Assembly: GCF_002188465.1 (NCBI RefSeq)
Contig: NZ_NINW01000043.1
Coordinates: 1 to 64,000 of the forward strand
Origin: Pigmentiphaga sp. NML080357
GTDB taxonomy: Bacteria > Pseudomonadota > Gammaproteobacteria > Burkholderiales > Burkholderiaceae_B
Length of the DNA stretch: 64,000 nucleotides
Direction: 5' to 3'
Shown here: positions 25,759-33,759 of the stretch, in pieces
Numbering within the stretch: the first letter of the stretch is position 1
Layout: each line of letters starts with the position of its first letter
The notes under the pieces: model-generated
The model's input: the letters and a program-made list of their open reading frames with translations, nothing else
Databases searched by the model: none
What the model was told of the DNA's origin: nothing
Made by a program: the position numbers and the translations under genes

Positions 25759-26576
25759 GCGGTTTCGTCATGCCGCACGAACCCGGCATCTTCTACATGC
25801 CGGAGGATCGTTGGACCGACGGACAGCGGCGCGTCATGGCTGCCTACGGCGACATCGCGCGCAGGATAGGCGAGCTTGGCGCCACGGCCGCGATCGTGGT
25901 GGGCGCCGATCACTACGTGCTGTTCGGCCCAGGATGCCTGCCCAGCTATCTGATCGGCATCGGCGACGTCAGCGGCCCATACGAGAAATTCGCCGGTATC
26001 GACCAGGGGCCGATTCCCAACCACGTGCCGCTGGCCGAGCACATCGCCTTCCACGGCCGCGCCAACGGCTTTGACTGGGCCGTGGCCAAGGTGCTGCGGG
26101 TGGATCACTCCATCGGACTGCCGGCGCGCGTATGCGCCCTGTCCAATCCATCCGTGCGGGGCGTGATTCCGGTGTATCTCGCCAGCGGTGTCGAGCCCGT
26201 GATCTCCCTGAGCCGCGCCTACGAACTGGGCGGCGCGCTGCGGCGCGCGGTCGAGGCCTGGGCGGGCGAGGAGCGTGTGGTGGTGATCGGCTCCGGCGGC
26301 ATCAGCCACTGGGTGGGCATGCCGCAGATGGGCCGGGTGAACGAGGCCTTCGACCGGCAGGTGCTCGAATGCGTGGTGCGCGGCGATGCCGCGCCGCTCC
26401 TGGCGCTGCGCGATGCCGACGTGCTGGAGCAGGCGGGCAACGGCGCCTTCGAGATTCGGAATTTTCTTTGCATGATGGGCGCGCTGCCTGGCCGTACCGG
26501 AAGGCTGCTGTGCTATGAGCACGGCGACGAATGGGTGACCGGCCTGGGGTTCGCCGAAGTCCTGGAGCCAGCATGA
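25743..26576 (+). CDS. LigB-like catalytic subunit of a type II extradiol dioxygenase
   Basis: The 277-residue protein has the LigB iron-site pattern: an early PHEPG histidine, GADHYVLF with a second histidine, and GSGGISHWVGMP with the catalytic histidine. It cleaves a catechol-type ring next to the diol, using Fe(II) and O2. AAGGAGAGG precedes ATG 25743. The upstream LigA gene and the downstream Rieske oxygenase and dihydrodiol dehydrogenase place it as the ring-cleavage step. The exact diol substrate is not deducible. Confidence 0.88.
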   Translation: MAKIVGGFVMPHEPGIFYMPEDRWTDGQRRVMAAYGDIARRIGELGATAAIVVGADHYVLFGPGCLPSYLIGIGDVSGPYEKFAGIDQGPIPNHVPLAEHIAFHGRANGFDWAVAKVLRVDHSIGLPARVCALSNPSVRGVIPVYLASGVEPVISLSRAYELGGALRRAVEAWAGEERVVVIGSGGISHWVGMPQMGRVNEAFDRQVLECVVRGDAAPLLALRDADVLEQAGNGAFEIRNFLCMMGALPGRTGRLLCYEHGDEWVTGLGFAEVLEPA

Positions 26577-27925
26577 ATTCGACCCTTCTTCGTACGGACG
26601 GCCCGCGCGCGCAGGCGCGGCTCCGGCAACCGGAAACTGTCGGCGTGGAGGAACTGCGCGCCCTGGTGGACCTCGAGCACGGCGCGATCGACCGCCGCGT
26701 GTACTGGGACGAGGCCATCTACCGGCTGGAGCTGGAACGCATCTTCGCGCGCTGCTGGCTGTTCGTGGCGCACGAGAGCCAGGTCGCCGAACCCGGCGAC
26801 TTCCTGACCACCTACATGGGCGAGGACGGGGTGATCGTGGCACGGGACGCCAGCGGCGCCATCAACGTGTTCCTCAACTCCTGCACCCATCGCGGGAACC
26901 GGATCAGCCTGGCGGAAGTGGGCAACCGTCGCCGGTTCACCTGCAACTATCACGGGTGGACCTTCGGGCTGGACGGCGCGCTGGTGGCGCTTCCGCATGA
27001 AGATATCTACCAGCGGACCTGCCCCGGGTTCGACAAGGCGGATCTGGGCCTGCATCGCGCGCGGGTCGCCAGCTACAAGGGGCTGGTATTCGCCACCTTC
27101 GACGAGGAGGCGCCCGGCCTGGACGAATACCTGGGCGACTACCGCTGGTACCTCGACGTGCTGCTGGACAACGACGAAGGTGGCACCGAGTTCCTGGAAG
27201 GCAGCATCAAGTCGCGCATGGCATGCAACTGGAAATTCCCGGCCGAGAACTTCGCCGGCGATTCCTATCACGCCGCCTGGACGCACAACTCGGGCGCCAT
27301 CGCCATGCTGGGCATGGGCGTGGGCAAGTCCGACCAGGAGAACAGCTACCAGGTCAACGTCAACGGGCACGGGTGGCAGTTCGGGCTCGACATGATCGGC
27401 AACGCCATGGTGCTGGGCGAGCAGGACATCGTCGATTACCTGCGCGAAAGGCAGGAAAAGGTGGCCGCCCGCCTGGGCAAGCTGCGCTCGCGCATGGTGG
27501 GAGCGATCAGCTCCGCCAACCTTTTTCCCCACATGTCGTTCCTGCCGGGGCAGAGCACCTTCCGGACCTGGCATCCCAAGGGGCCGAAGGGCATCGAGCT
27601 GCATACCTGGGTGCTGGTGAACAAATCCGCGCCCGAAAGCCTGAAGAACCTCTACATGAAGGGTGTCATGCGGACGTTCTCGCCCTCGGGCACGCTGGAG
27701 ATGGACGACGGTGACAACTGGGAGAACTCGACCCAGACCAACGAGGGCGTGGTGACCCGGCGCCAGAAACTGCACTACGCGCTCGGGCTCGACAGCCGCA
27801 TCGAACATCCCGAGTTGAAGGGCTCGGTGCACCTGCGCAAATACAACGATTCGAACCAGCGCGCCTTCTATCGCCAATGGCTGGCGATGATGTGCGACGA
27901 GCGCGCACCCGCGACGAGGAGCTGA
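26573..27925 (+). CDS. Ring-hydroxylating dioxygenase, alpha subunit
   Basis: The 450-residue protein has a Rieske centre (CTHRG...CNYHGW, about residues 102-125) and a mononuclear iron site ENFAGDSYHAAWTH. That site matches the biphenyl/naphthalene-type enzymes that form cis-dihydrodiols. Its ATG overlaps the LigB stop (ATGA). The beta subunit and a BphB-like dehydrogenase follow. No ferredoxin or reductase gene lies in this operon; the nagAa/nagAb-type proteins encoded at 16.5-19.6 kb are the nearest possible electron source. The aromatic substrate is unknown. Confidence 0.9.
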   Translation: MNSTLLRTDGPRAQARLRQPETVGVEELRALVDLEHGAIDRRVYWDEAIYRLELERIFARCWLFVAHESQVAEPGDFLTTYMGEDGVIVARDASGAINVFLNSCTHRGNRISLAEVGNRRRFTCNYHGWTFGLDGALVALPHEDIYQRTCPGFDKADLGLHRARVASYKGLVFATFDEEAPGLDEYLGDYRWYLDVLLDNDEGGTEFLEGSIKSRMACNWKFPAENFAGDSYHAAWTHNSGAIAMLGMGVGKSDQENSYQVNVNGHGWQFGLDMIGNAMVLGEQDIVDYLRERQEKVAARLGKLRSRMVGAISSANLFPHMSFLPGQSTFRTWHPKGPKGIELHTWVLVNKSAPESLKNLYMKGVMRTFSPSGTLEMDDGDNWENSTQTNEGVVTRRQKLHYALGLDSRIEHPELKGSVHLRKYNDSNQRAFYRQWLAMMCDERAPATRS

Positions 27926-27929
27926 AGCC

Positions 27930-28502
27930 ATGCCCGTGAACCTTGGCGAGACGCCCGCATTGCGCAAGCCGGTTACCTTGCCCCCGCCGCCCTTGCCGCC
28001 GCGCGAGCTGGTATTCGAAGTGGAGCAGTTCCTGTATCGCGAGGCGCGCATGCTGGACGACGAGCGCTATCAGGAGTGGCTGGGCCTGATGACGGAGGAC
28101 GTGCATTACTGGATGCCCGGCATCCAGGCCCGCCACCGGCGCGACCGGAAGCCGCGACTGGATCCTGCGCGCATGGCCTTCTTCGACGACGACCTGCTCA
28201 ACATGCGCCGGCGCGTGACGCGCTTTCTCGACCCGACGGCGTGGGCCGAAGACCCTCCCACGAGGTCCTGCCATGTCATCTCGAACATCGAAGTGGAACT
28301 GACCGAGGCGCCGGACGAGTATCGCGCCTATTCCGCGTTCGTCAACTGCCGCGGCCGAGGAGAGACCGAGGAGTACTGGCTGTCTGGACGCCGCAAGGAC
28401 CTGCTACGGCGCGTCGAGGACGGGAGCCTGCGCCTGGCCTCGCGCGAGATCGTCATCACGCAGACCGTGCTGCTGGCCAAGAACCTGAACGTCTTCCTAT
28501 GA
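27930..28502 (+). CDS. Ring-hydroxylating dioxygenase, beta subunit
   Basis: The 190-residue protein has the beta-subunit features: an FLYREARMLDDERYQEWL helix, WMPGI, and a C-terminal strand ending NLNVFL. It forms the structural part of the alpha3beta3 enzyme. Its proline-rich N-terminus (LPPPPLPP) is unremarkable for the family. The last bases, GTCTTCCT plus the stop, are duplicated in the tandem repeat that follows, which shows where the repeat arose. Confidence 0.9.
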   Translation: MPVNLGETPALRKPVTLPPPPLPPRELVFEVEQFLYREARMLDDERYQEWLGLMTEDVHYWMPGIQARHRRDRKPRLDPARMAFFDDDLLNMRRRVTRFLDPTAWAEDPPTRSCHVISNIEVELTEAPDEYRAYSAFVNCRGRGETEEYWLSGRRKDLLRRVEDGSLRLASREIVITQTVLLAKNLNVFL

Positions 28503-28741
28503 GCGCGCCCGCCCGGCCGCCCGAAGGGGGCGCTCCCTCCCTTGGGGAGGATGTCGCGCAGCGACAGGAGGGTCTTCCTATGAGCGCGCCCGCCCGGCCG
28601 CCCGAAGGGGGCGCTCCCTCCCTTGGGGAGGATGTCGCGCAGCGACAGGAGGGTCGTCCGGTGAGCGCGCCCGCCCGGCCGCCCGAAGGGGGCGCTCCCT
28701 CCCTTGGGGAGGATGTCGCGCAGCGACAGGAGGGCTCACAA
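28499..28741 (+). repeat. Three 81-bp tandem repeats fused to the dehydrogenase reading frame
   Basis: Units span 28499-28579, 28580-28660 and 28661-28741. The first 70 or so bases are identical in all three; only the last ten differ. Each unit contains hairpins (CCTCCC/GGGAGG and TGTCGC/GCGACA), an AGGAGG Shine-Dalgarno and, at the right spacing, the start codon of the next unit (ATG, ATG, then GTG). The eight bases before unit 1 (GTCTTCCT) reappear at the end of unit 1, consistent with replication slippage. The core resembles GC-rich extragenic repeats that I recall from Bordetella-like genomes. Confidence 0.9.
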
Positions 28742-29545
28742 GTTATCGCGCCCGGCTGGCTGCCGGGCCAGGTGGCGCTGGTTACCGGCGCGGCCGCCGG
28801 CATAGGCCGCGCCGTGGCGGAGCGCTATCTCGACGAGGGCGCGGCCGGGGTGGTGTGCGTGGACGCCGACGAAGCCGGACTGCGGGACCTGGCCGGCCGC
28901 CATGCGGGCCGCATCGAGACCGTGGCGGGCGACGTGCGCGACTACGCCGTCCATGAGCGGGCGGTAGGCCGCGCGCTGGCCGTCTACGGCCGGCTGGACA
29001 TCCTGGTGGGCAACGCCGGCGTGTTCGATTTCCGCCGCCCGTTGCGCGGCTATACGGCACCGGCGCTGGCCGCCACCATGGACGAGCTGTTCGGGATCAA
29101 CCTGCGCGGCTACCTGTACGCCGCCATGGCGGCGCGCGAGGCGCTGGAGGCCGCCGCGGGATGCATGATCTTCACCGCCTCGGTCGCGAGTTTTCATGCC
29201 GGCGGAGGCGGCGTGCTCTACACCATGGGCAAGCACGCGGTAGTGGGCATGGTGCGCCAGCTGGCCCTGGAGCTTGCGCCTCGCGTGCGCGTCAACGGTG
29301 TCGGGCCGGGCGGGACCTTGACCGGGCTGCGGGGCACCCGCGCCCTGGGACACGGCGAGCGGCACATCGGCGCCGATCCGCGGGCGTTCGACGAACGGGT
29401 GGCCGCAGCCGTCCCACTGGCCTTCGCGCAGCGGCCGCAGGACCACACCGGCCTCTATGTGCTGCTGGCCAGCCGCGACAACGCGAGGGCGGTCACCGGC
29501 GAGATATTCATGAGCGATGGCGGCGTCGCCGCGCGCTCGATCTAG
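28499..29545 (+). CDS. cis-Dihydrodiol dehydrogenase (BphB/HcaB-like SDR) with repeat-encoded N-terminus
   Basis: From ATG 28499 the product is 348 residues, of which the first 81 are three copies of a 27-residue repeat. The enzyme proper begins near residue 82. It has TGAAAGIG at 96-103, NAGVF, and the catalytic Y241-xxx-K245 in LYTMGKHA. The C-terminal half (LALELAPRVRVNGVGPGG) closely resembles BphB. It should oxidise the cis-dihydrodiol made by the upstream oxygenase to a catechol with NAD+. Translation could also begin at ATG 28580 or GTG 28661, each with its own AGGAGG. No conventional start codon exists at the family-typical position. Confidence 0.85.
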   Translation: MSAPARPPEGGAPSLGEDVAQRQEGLPMSAPARPPEGGAPSLGEDVAQRQEGRPVSAPARPPEGGAPSLGEDVAQRQEGSQVIAPGWLPGQVALVTGAAAGIGRAVAERYLDEGAAGVVCVDADEAGLRDLAGRHAGRIETVAGDVRDYAVHERAVGRALAVYGRLDILVGNAGVFDFRRPLRGYTAPALAATMDELFGINLRGYLYAAMAAREALEAAAGCMIFTASVASFHAGGGGVLYTMGKHAVVGMVRQLALELAPRVRVNGVGPGGTLTGLRGTRALGHGERHIGADPRAFDERVAAAVPLAFAQRPQDHTGLYVLLASRDNARAVTGEIFMSDGGVAARSI

Positions 29546-29552
29546 AGAAAAG

Positions 29553-29598
29553 GGTGAAGGCCACCCCCGCGCCCTTCGGGCGCCCCCTGGGAGTCGAC
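29553..29598. repeat. GC-rich repeat fragment with hairpin and Shine-Dalgarno
   Basis: Between the dehydrogenase stop and the next ATG lies a GC-rich segment. It contains GCGCCC-TTC-GGGCGC (29569-29583), followed by CTGGGAG, which serves as the ribosome site for ATG 29599. It looks like a piece of the same class of extragenic repeat as in the tandem array. Relationship inferred by composition and short matches. Confidence 0.5.
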
Positions 29599-30438
29599 AT
29601 GGAAGCATCCGCGCAGTCCCGTCATCCGGCGCAAGGCCGCAGCGTCGAGGCCAATGGCATCCGCACCAACTATCACGAGGCGGGCGAGGGACCGCCGCTG
29701 ATCCTTCTGCACGGTTCGGGCGCCGGAGTCAGCGGCTGGGAGAACTGGCACGGCGTGATGCCGGCATTCGCCCGCCGCCATCGCGTGCTCGTGCCGGACA
29801 TCGTGGGCTTCGGCTTCACAGAGAGACAGCCAGGCGCCAAGTACAACATCAAGGTCTGGGTACAGCACCTCCTGGGCTTCATGGACGCCATGGGCGTGGA
29901 GCGGGCCGATCTCGTGGGCAATTCCTTCGGCGGCGCGCTGGCCCTGGCCGTGGCCCTGCGCAACGGCCACCGTGTCGGCAAGATGGTGCTGATGGGTACG
30001 CCCGCGGGGGAGTTCGAGCAGCGCGCTTCGTCGGCCCGCTCGTGGTACTACCAGCCGTCGCTCGAGAACATGGCCGAACTGCTGCGCACCTTTCCCTACG
30101 ATCCGGCCATCGTCACCGACGAGATGGTCCGGCTGCGCCACGAGGTGAGCCTGCTGGCGGGCGGCATGGACGCCTACCGGAAGTTGTTCCCCGAGCCAGG
30201 CCAGGCCGGCGAGGTCAAGATGGTCAAAGGCATACCGGAAGAGGATCTGGCGTCGGTGCAGGCGCCGGTCCTGGTGCTCCACGGCCGCGACGACCAGCGC
30301 GTGCCGGTGGAATGCGGACTGCGCATCGCCCGGCGGTGCCCGCGCGCCGACCTGCACATGTTCGGCCTGTGCGGACATTGGGTGCAGATCGAGCGACGCG
30401 AGGCCTTCGTCGAGTTGGCCTCGTCTTTCCTGGCGTGA
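29599..30438 (+). CDS. Meta-cleavage product (C-C bond) hydrolase, BphD/CumD-like
   Basis: The 279-residue alpha/beta hydrolase has the oxyanion-hole motif LLHGSGAGVSGWENW and the nucleophile elbow GNSFGG. The acid is in VLHGRDDQRVP and the catalytic histidine in CGHWVQIE. LHGSGAG and GNSFGG are signatures of the carbon-carbon hydrolases that split 2-hydroxy-6-oxo-dienoates from meta cleavage. It follows the ring-cleavage and dehydrogenase genes, so it yields a 2-oxopent-4-enoate-type product and an acid. The Shine-Dalgarno comes from a GC-rich repeat fragment. Confidence 0.9.
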   Translation: MEASAQSRHPAQGRSVEANGIRTNYHEAGEGPPLILLHGSGAGVSGWENWHGVMPAFARRHRVLVPDIVGFGFTERQPGAKYNIKVWVQHLLGFMDAMGVERADLVGNSFGGALALAVALRNGHRVGKMVLMGTPAGEFEQRASSARSWYYQPSLENMAELLRTFPYDPAIVTDEMVRLRHEVSLLAGGMDAYRKLFPEPGQAGEVKMVKGIPEEDLASVQAPVLVLHGRDDQRVPVECGLRIARRCPRADLHMFGLCGHWVQIERREAFVELASSFLA

Positions 30439-30486
30439 CCCTGCCAGGACCTTGCGCATCGCGCCATCAACCGAAAAGGATGCTTC

Positions 30487-31290
30487 ATGATCGATCCGGA
30501 CACCTCATTGCGGCTGGCTAGGGAGCTGGAAGCCGCCGAACGCAGCCGCGTGCCGGTGCGGCAGTTTTCGCTGCGCCATCCCGACATGACGGTGGACGAC
30601 GGCTACGGCATCCAGCGGGCATGGCTGGGCTTGAAGCTGCAGAGCGGCCGCGCGTTGCGGGGACACAAGATCGGCCTCACTTCGCGCGCCATGCAGCAGT
30701 CCAGCCAGATCGACGAACCCGACTACGGCGCGCTGCTCGACGACATGTTCTACGAGTCCGGCCATGACATTCCCGGCGACCGCTTCCTGGCGCCGCGAGT
30801 GGAGGTCGAACTGGCCTTCGTGTTGGGCAGGCCGCTGCGCGGGCCCGGGGTGACGGTATTCGATGTGCTTCGCGCCGCGGACTATGTGGTGCCGGCGCTG
30901 GAGATCATCGATGCGCGCATCGAGCAGCTCGATCGCGAGTCGGGCCGGCCGCGCAAGGTCTTCGACACCATCTCGGACAACGCCGCCAGCGCCGGCGTGG
31001 TGCTGGGCGGCCGGCCGGTGCGCCCGGACGCGCTGGACCTGCGCTGGTGCGGGGCATTGCTGCACAAGAACGGGATCATCGAGGAGTCGGGGCTGGCCGC
31101 GGCGGTGCTGGGCCATCCCGCCACCGGCGTTGCCTGGCTCGCCAACAAACTCGCGCGGCATGGCGAAGCGCTGGGCGAGGGCGAGGTCGTGTTGGCCGGT
31201 TCCTTTACCCGTCCCGTGGCGGGCGCCTGCGGAGACACTTTCCATGCCGACTATGGCCGGCTGGGTTCGATCAGCTTTCGCTTTGCCTGA
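30487..31290 (+). CDS. hpaH: 2-oxo-hept-4-ene-1,7-dioate / 2-oxopent-4-enoate hydratase (HpaH-like)
   Basis: The 267-residue protein has the HpaH/HpcG signatures: [43 protein letters not shown] and [14 protein letters not shown]. Length and sequence match E. coli HpaH very closely. The enzyme adds water to a 2-oxo-4-enoate, needing a divalent metal. It is followed by an HpaI-like aldolase. Use of the HpaH type, rather than the shorter MhpD type, suggests a dicarboxylic dienoate substrate. Confidence 0.9.
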   Translation: MIDPDTSLRLARELEAAERSRVPVRQFSLRHPDMTVDDGYGIQRAWLGLKLQSGRALRGHKIGLTSRAMQQSSQIDEPDYGALLDDMFYESGHDIPGDRFLAPRVEVELAFVLGRPLRGPGVTVFDVLRAADYVVPALEIIDARIEQLDRESGRPRKVFDTISDNAASAGVVLGGRPVRPDALDLRWCGALLHKNGIIEESGLAAAVLGHPATGVAWLANKLARHGEALGEGEVVLAGSFTRPVAGACGDTFHADYGRLGSISFRFA

Positions 31291-31300
31291 GGGGGGCATC

Positions 31301-32074
31301 ATGATGCTGCCCGAGAATGCGTTCAAGCGCGCCGTCTCCTGCCGGGAACGGCTCATCGGCCTGTGGGCCGCGATGGCCGATCCCTATGGCGCGGAAATCT
31401 GCGCCCAGGCCGGATTCGACTGGATCCTGCTGGACGGCGAGCACGCTCCCAACGACCTGCGCAGCATCCTGGCGCAACTGCAGTCCCTGGCGCCCTACCG
31501 CGCCGCGCCGGTGGTTCGCGTGCCCGAAGGCAATGCCGTACTGCTCAAGCAATATCTCGACATAGGCGTGCAGAACTTCCTGGTCCCCATGGTGGAGTCA
31601 GCCGAACAGGCGCGCGCCATCGTGGCCGCGACCCGCTATCCGCCGCAAGGTACGCGCGGCGTCGGCAGTTCCATCGCCCGGGCCTCGCGCTGGGCACGCT
31701 ACACGGACTATCTGCACGCCGCTAACGGCCAGGTCTGCGTGCTCGCGCAAGTCGAAACCGCCGCGGGCGCCGAACGTATCGAAGACATTGCCGCGGTGGA
31801 CGGGGTGGACGGCATTTTCATCGGACCGGCCGATCTTGCGGCGTCGATGGGACACCTGGGCAATCCCGGCCATCCCGAGGTCGGCTCGGCCATAGCCAGG
31901 GCGATGGCCAGGACCCTCGCCCTGGGCAAGGCGGTCGGCACGCTGACCGCCGAGCCTGCTTCGATACGCCGCTACCTGGAGCAAGGGGCGAGCTTTATCG
32001 CGGTGGGCGTGGATACCGCGCTGCTCGCACGGGCGACGCGGGACCTGGCCGCGGCCTGGATCAATCCAGCTTGA
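31301..32074 (+). CDS. hpaI: 4-hydroxy-2-oxo-acid aldolase (HpaI/HpcH-like)
   Basis: The 257-residue class II aldolase has the HpaI pattern: [29 protein letters not shown] and [17 protein letters not shown], which includes the metal-binding Glu/Asp. It splits 4-hydroxy-2-oxo acids into pyruvate and an aldehyde such as succinate semialdehyde. A GAGGGGGG ribosome site precedes ATG 31301. The coding end overlaps the convergent Bug gene by 14 bases. The aldehyde could be handled by the aldehyde dehydrogenase at 47146, though that gene is in another operon. Confidence 0.88.
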   Translation: MMLPENAFKRAVSCRERLIGLWAAMADPYGAEICAQAGFDWILLDGEHAPNDLRSILAQLQSLAPYRAAPVVRVPEGNAVLLKQYLDIGVQNFLVPMVESAEQARAIVAATRYPPQGTRGVGSSIARASRWARYTDYLHAANGQVCVLAQVETAAGAERIEDIAAVDGVDGIFIGPADLAASMGHLGNPGHPEVGSAIARAMARTLALGKAVGTLTAEPASIRRYLEQGASFIAVGVDTALLARATRDLAAAWINPA

Positions 32075-33032
32075 CGTTGGCCTTGCGCACGACCGCGCCC
32101 CACTTGGCACGGTCTGCCTCGATGAACGCCGCGAACTCCGCCGGCGTATTCCCTTTCAGTTCTCCGCCATACGAGCGCCATTTCTCTGCCAGTTCGGGCG
32201 ATTGCGCCGCCTTGCGCATGGCCTCGCTCAGCTTGTCGACGATGGCTTTGGGCGTCCCGGCCGGCGCCAGCAGGCCTTGCCATGCAATGGGCTCGAAATC
32301 GGTGATGCCCGCCTCCGCGAAAGTCGGTACGTTGGGGAAGGTGGGATGCCGCTGCTTGCCCGTGATCGCCAGCAGCTTGAGCTTGCCGGCGCGGATGTTA
32401 CCGGCCGCGGCGGGCAGTCCGTCGAACATCAGCTGCACCTGTCCGGCCAGCAGGTCGGCGTAGGGGCTGTTGCTGTTGTACGGAACGAAGTTGAGCTTGG
32501 CGTTGGCGCTGAAGCCGAACCATTCGCCCGACAGATGCGAGTAGCTGCCTGGCCCTTGCGTGGCGACGTTGACCGTGTCCGGCTTGGACTTCATCAGCGC
32601 CAGGAGGCCCGGGACGTCGTTGGCGGGCAGCTTGGGCGTGGCGATGAGGCCCGTATTGAGAATGCCCAGCAGGCTGACCGGCGTGAAATCCTTGGCCGCA
32701 TCGAACGGCAGCTTGGAATAGAGGTGCGGGACCACCGATAGCGTGCTGGTCGTGCCGATGTACAGGGTATAGCCGTCAGGCGTGGCGCGTGCCGCCGCCT
32801 CCGTGCCGATGATGCCCGAGGCGCCCGGGCGATTATCTACGAACACGGTCTGCCCCAGCACCTTGGTGAGTTCGGTGGCGATTTCCCGGGCGTTGGCGTC
32901 CGGCCCGGTGCCGGCCGCGAAAGGCGCGATGATGCGCACGGCGCGGGCCGGGTAGTCATCCGCGTGCGCGCCCGTTGCCAGCATGGCGACGCCCAGCGCC
33001 GAGAAGCCGAGACTGCGGAAGAAAGCATTCAT
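32061..33032 (-). CDS. Bug-family (TctC-like) periplasmic receptor
   Basis: The 323-residue protein has a signal peptide (cleavage near AHA, residue 24), then the Bug features [19 protein letters not shown] and PDGYTLY. GGAG is seven bases before ATG 33032. It is divergent from the glyoxalase-fold and MhpA-like genes across an AT-rich 142-base region with a long palindrome, so all may share one regulator. Confidence 0.92.
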   Translation of the reverse strand: MNAFFRSLGFSALGVAMLATGAHADDYPARAVRIIAPFAAGTGPDANAREIATELTKVLGQTVFVDNRPGASGIIGTEAAARATPDGYTLYIGTTSTLSVVPHLYSKLPFDAAKDFTPVSLLGILNTGLIATPKLPANDVPGLLALMKSKPDTVNVATQGPGSYSHLSGEWFGFSANAKLNFVPYNSNSPYADLLAGQVQLMFDGLPAAAGNIRAGKLKLLAITGKQRHPTFPNVPTFAEAGITDFEPIAWQGLLAPAGTPKAIVDKLSEAMRKAAQSPELAEKWRSYGGELKGNTPAEFAAFIEADRAKWGAVVRKANVKLD

Positions 33033-33142
33033 GTGTCGTCTCCGGTAAGCATCACGTGTCCTATCCGCGGTTTGTATTTCTATTATCAAATTACAAGAAT
33101 TTGTGTATATTAAAAACAAGTAAATCATAAAAATCAACAACT

Positions 33143-33161
33143 ATTCTCTTTTAAAGAGAAT
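33143..33161. promoter_or_regulatory. 19-bp perfect palindrome, candidate IclR operator
   Basis: ATTCTCTTT-T-AAAGAGAAT is a perfect dyad ending 13 bases before the start at 33175. It stands in an AT-rich divergent promoter region (33033-33174). Two genes downstream in the same operon encode an IclR regulator at 35400, which is the best candidate to bind. A site this close to the start suggests repression. Confidence 0.55.
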
Positions 33162-33174
33162 GATTGGAGGAAAA

Positions 33175-33759
33175 ATGAATGCGAACTTGTCCGCCGCTGC
33201 TCCTGGCCGCCCGGCAGCCTTGCCGCTGGCGTTCAGCCACCTCGGCCTTTTCGTCCGCGATATCGACGCGGTGGCGAACTTCTACAAGACGGTGCTGCGC
33301 TTCACCGAAACCGATCGCGGCAACCTCGGCCATGCGCGGCTCATCTTCCTGAGCCGGGATCCCTCCGAGCATCACCAGATCGTTCTCGTTTCGGGCCGTC
33401 CCGAAGAGCTGCGCTTCAACGTGGTCAACCAGATCTCGTTCCGGGTGCCCGACCTGGCAACGCTGAGGCGTTTCCACGAGCTGCTCGTGGCGGCCGGCGT
33501 GGACGACATCCAGCCCGTGACCCATGGCAACGCCGTCTCCATCTATTGCCGCGATCCCGAGGGCAACCGCCTGGAGATCTTCATGGACACCGACTGGTAT
33601 TGCGAGCAGCCGCTGCGCGAGCCCGTCGACTTCCGCGACAGCGACGAGGAAATCATGCGCAAGGCGGAGGCCATCGCCCGCCGCTATCCGCGCTTCCAGC
33701 CGCGGGCGGAATGGCAGGCCCGGATCGCCAAGCTGATGGAAGCCGACCAGAATGGCTGA
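33175..33759 (+). CDS. Glyoxalase-fold (VOC) extradiol dioxygenase-like protein
   Basis: The 194-residue protein has paired VOC half-domains. The likely metal ligands are the first His in FSHLGLFVRD, a second in EHHQIVL, and the Glu in GNRLEIFMD. Single-domain proteins of this type cleave catechols or act on related diols. A helical C-terminal tail of about 55 residues follows. GGAGG precedes ATG 33175. It overlaps the MhpA-like hydroxylase by eight bases. The pair would give hydroxylation and then ring cleavage. Confidence 0.78.
   Translation: MNANLSAAAPGRPAALPLAFSHLGLFVRDIDAVANFYKTVLRFTETDRGNLGHARLIFLSRDPSEHHQIVLVSGRPEELRFNVVNQISFRVPDLATLRRFHELLVAAGVDDIQPVTHGNAVSIYCRDPEGNRLEIFMDTDWYCEQPLREPVDFRDSDEEIMRKAEAIARRYPRFQPRAEWQARIAKLMEADQNG

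Noticed and set aside
28499-28741. Tandem repeats as a CRISPR array
   Set aside because: The units are contiguous and have no variable spacers, and they are translated in frame with the next gene.
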